Made by a program: the position numbers and the translations under genes. The notes under the pieces were generated by a model. That model worked only from the letters and a program-made list of their open reading frames with translations. It was not told the DNA's origin and did no database searches. DNA of 64,000 bases from Apostichopus japonicus (Eukaryota > Echinodermata > Holothuroidea > Aspidochirotida > Stichopodidae), in NCBI RefSeq assembly GCF_037975245.1, contig NC_092579.1, forward strand, positions 19,428,678 to 19,492,677, given 5' to 3'. Shown piece after piece: positions 63,070-64,000 of the stretch (position 1 is its first letter; every line of letters begins with the position of its first letter).

Positions 63070-64000
63070 TCAGGAAAACTTTTGAAGGAAGATGAAAAAA
63101 CATGAATAATTTAGATCAATATGCAGTTTCCCGAGTTAAGGGAAGGGAGGAGGGGGGGGAGCTTGATTTTGGAATTGGAGAAAGAGTGACGAGGTGCGTG
63201 CAACCAGCTATCACCTGTATTTTTCCCCACCACACATACATGTTTAAAATAGACTTCTTTTGGAACATTGATGAATACTCACGAAACCTGTATTTGTTAC
63301 CATCTTACACAACTACTCAAAATGCGATATTTATAAGATCTTAGAATGACTTAAACTTCCTTACTAATATTTAGCATAAATTTAAGTTTAGAGAGCAGAA
63401 CCCACTTTCAAAAGTAAAATTGACTTAATCATGCATGTCCTATGCAGTAAATACATATGCAGCTAGTATGGCATATCAATTTGCATACAACAAAAACATT
63501 TGGGTAGTTTGGTAGATGCTGCTTTTGTTTAAGGCTGTTGTCATAGGGCATTTAAGGTCAGTTGAGGCCATAAAGTGGAATTCTTGTATTTATGCCATAT
63601 ATGGTGACACTATTGTAATAAACAACAAGAAAAGCCACATTGTACAGTAGCTAGCTTTCCCTTTAACCTGCACAGAAACAAATACCAGTCTATATATCTA
63701 TTAAACATAGAACTATATACAGAAATAATGAACATAGTAAAGTACTCTAAGGTCTACAATACTGTTAACCTTACCTTAAATGTATTCACTCCCTTTTAAA
63801 ACTTTTAGATCTCCCACACACTTAACAACACACTTTGAATGCATAGGCACATATGTACACATAAATGGCAATTACTGACTTTTTAACCTTTCTATTGAAC
63901 TATAAAGCTGCAGTACTGATAAAGCCACGTCATGAGTCAGCCATCAACTTATCATGGTTAAGTCAACTATAGGCCTCCAATATATATCATAAACCCCAGA
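63070..64000. other. 5' flank of the KDZ-like gene
   Basis: AT-rich, no coding sequence seen. It should hold the promoter and, if this is a transposon, the outer terminal repeat. I could not match its sequence with anything left of 55.6 kb by eye. Confidence 0.4.

Overview
The window reads as nuclear DNA of an animal, most likely a marine invertebrate; an echinoderm-like deuterostome is my guess, not a demonstration. It is AT-rich and gene-sparse, its coding exons are bounded by GT..AG introns, it carries TTAGGG telomere-type repeats, very long (TA)n tracts, a tRNA-derived SINE, hAT-type non-autonomous transposons and a Ty3-type LTR retrotransposon. Most of the first 30 kb shows no protein-coding sequence apart from one intronless small GTPase gene.

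Layout. 1-16.5 kb: non-coding, with (TA)n tracts, a purine-rich tract, a 31-bp minisatellite (7.17-7.37 kb), a short telomere-type repeat and a small inverted-repeat element (11.54-11.65 kb). 16.59-17.22 kb, minus strand: an ARL4-like GTPase gene. 19.1-20.7 kb: a 47-bp-arm foldback repeat and a nested hAT-type element with a perfect 8-bp target duplication. 20.7-30.7 kb: non-coding, with two long (TA)n tracts, a SINE, a LINE/SINE-like tail and three clustered palindromes. 30,759-39,078: a complete Ty3-type LTR retrotransposon whose two 849-bp LTRs look identical. Its gag and pol are joined by a classic -1 frameshift signal (GGGAAAC plus a predicted pseudoknot that contains the gag stop).

39.7-49.9 kb, minus strand: a nine-exon gene, reconstructed here from splice phases, with a homeodomain-like and an HMG-box-like region and a duplicated terminal exon. 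Two MITEs sit in its introns. 50.4-53 kb: nested hAT-type repeats. 55.6-63.1 kb, minus strand: a twelve-exon gene for a KDZ (Kyakuja-Dileera-Zisupton) transposase-like protein. It has a cysteine cluster, both catalytic Asp motifs and the catalytic Glu motif, and one apparent frameshift in its eleventh exon.

The two spliced genes lie head-to-tail on the same strand. Whether the homeodomain/HMG-like gene is an accessory gene of the KDZ element or an unrelated host gene cannot be settled from the sequence alone. All family assignments are from motifs read by eye; no database was searched.
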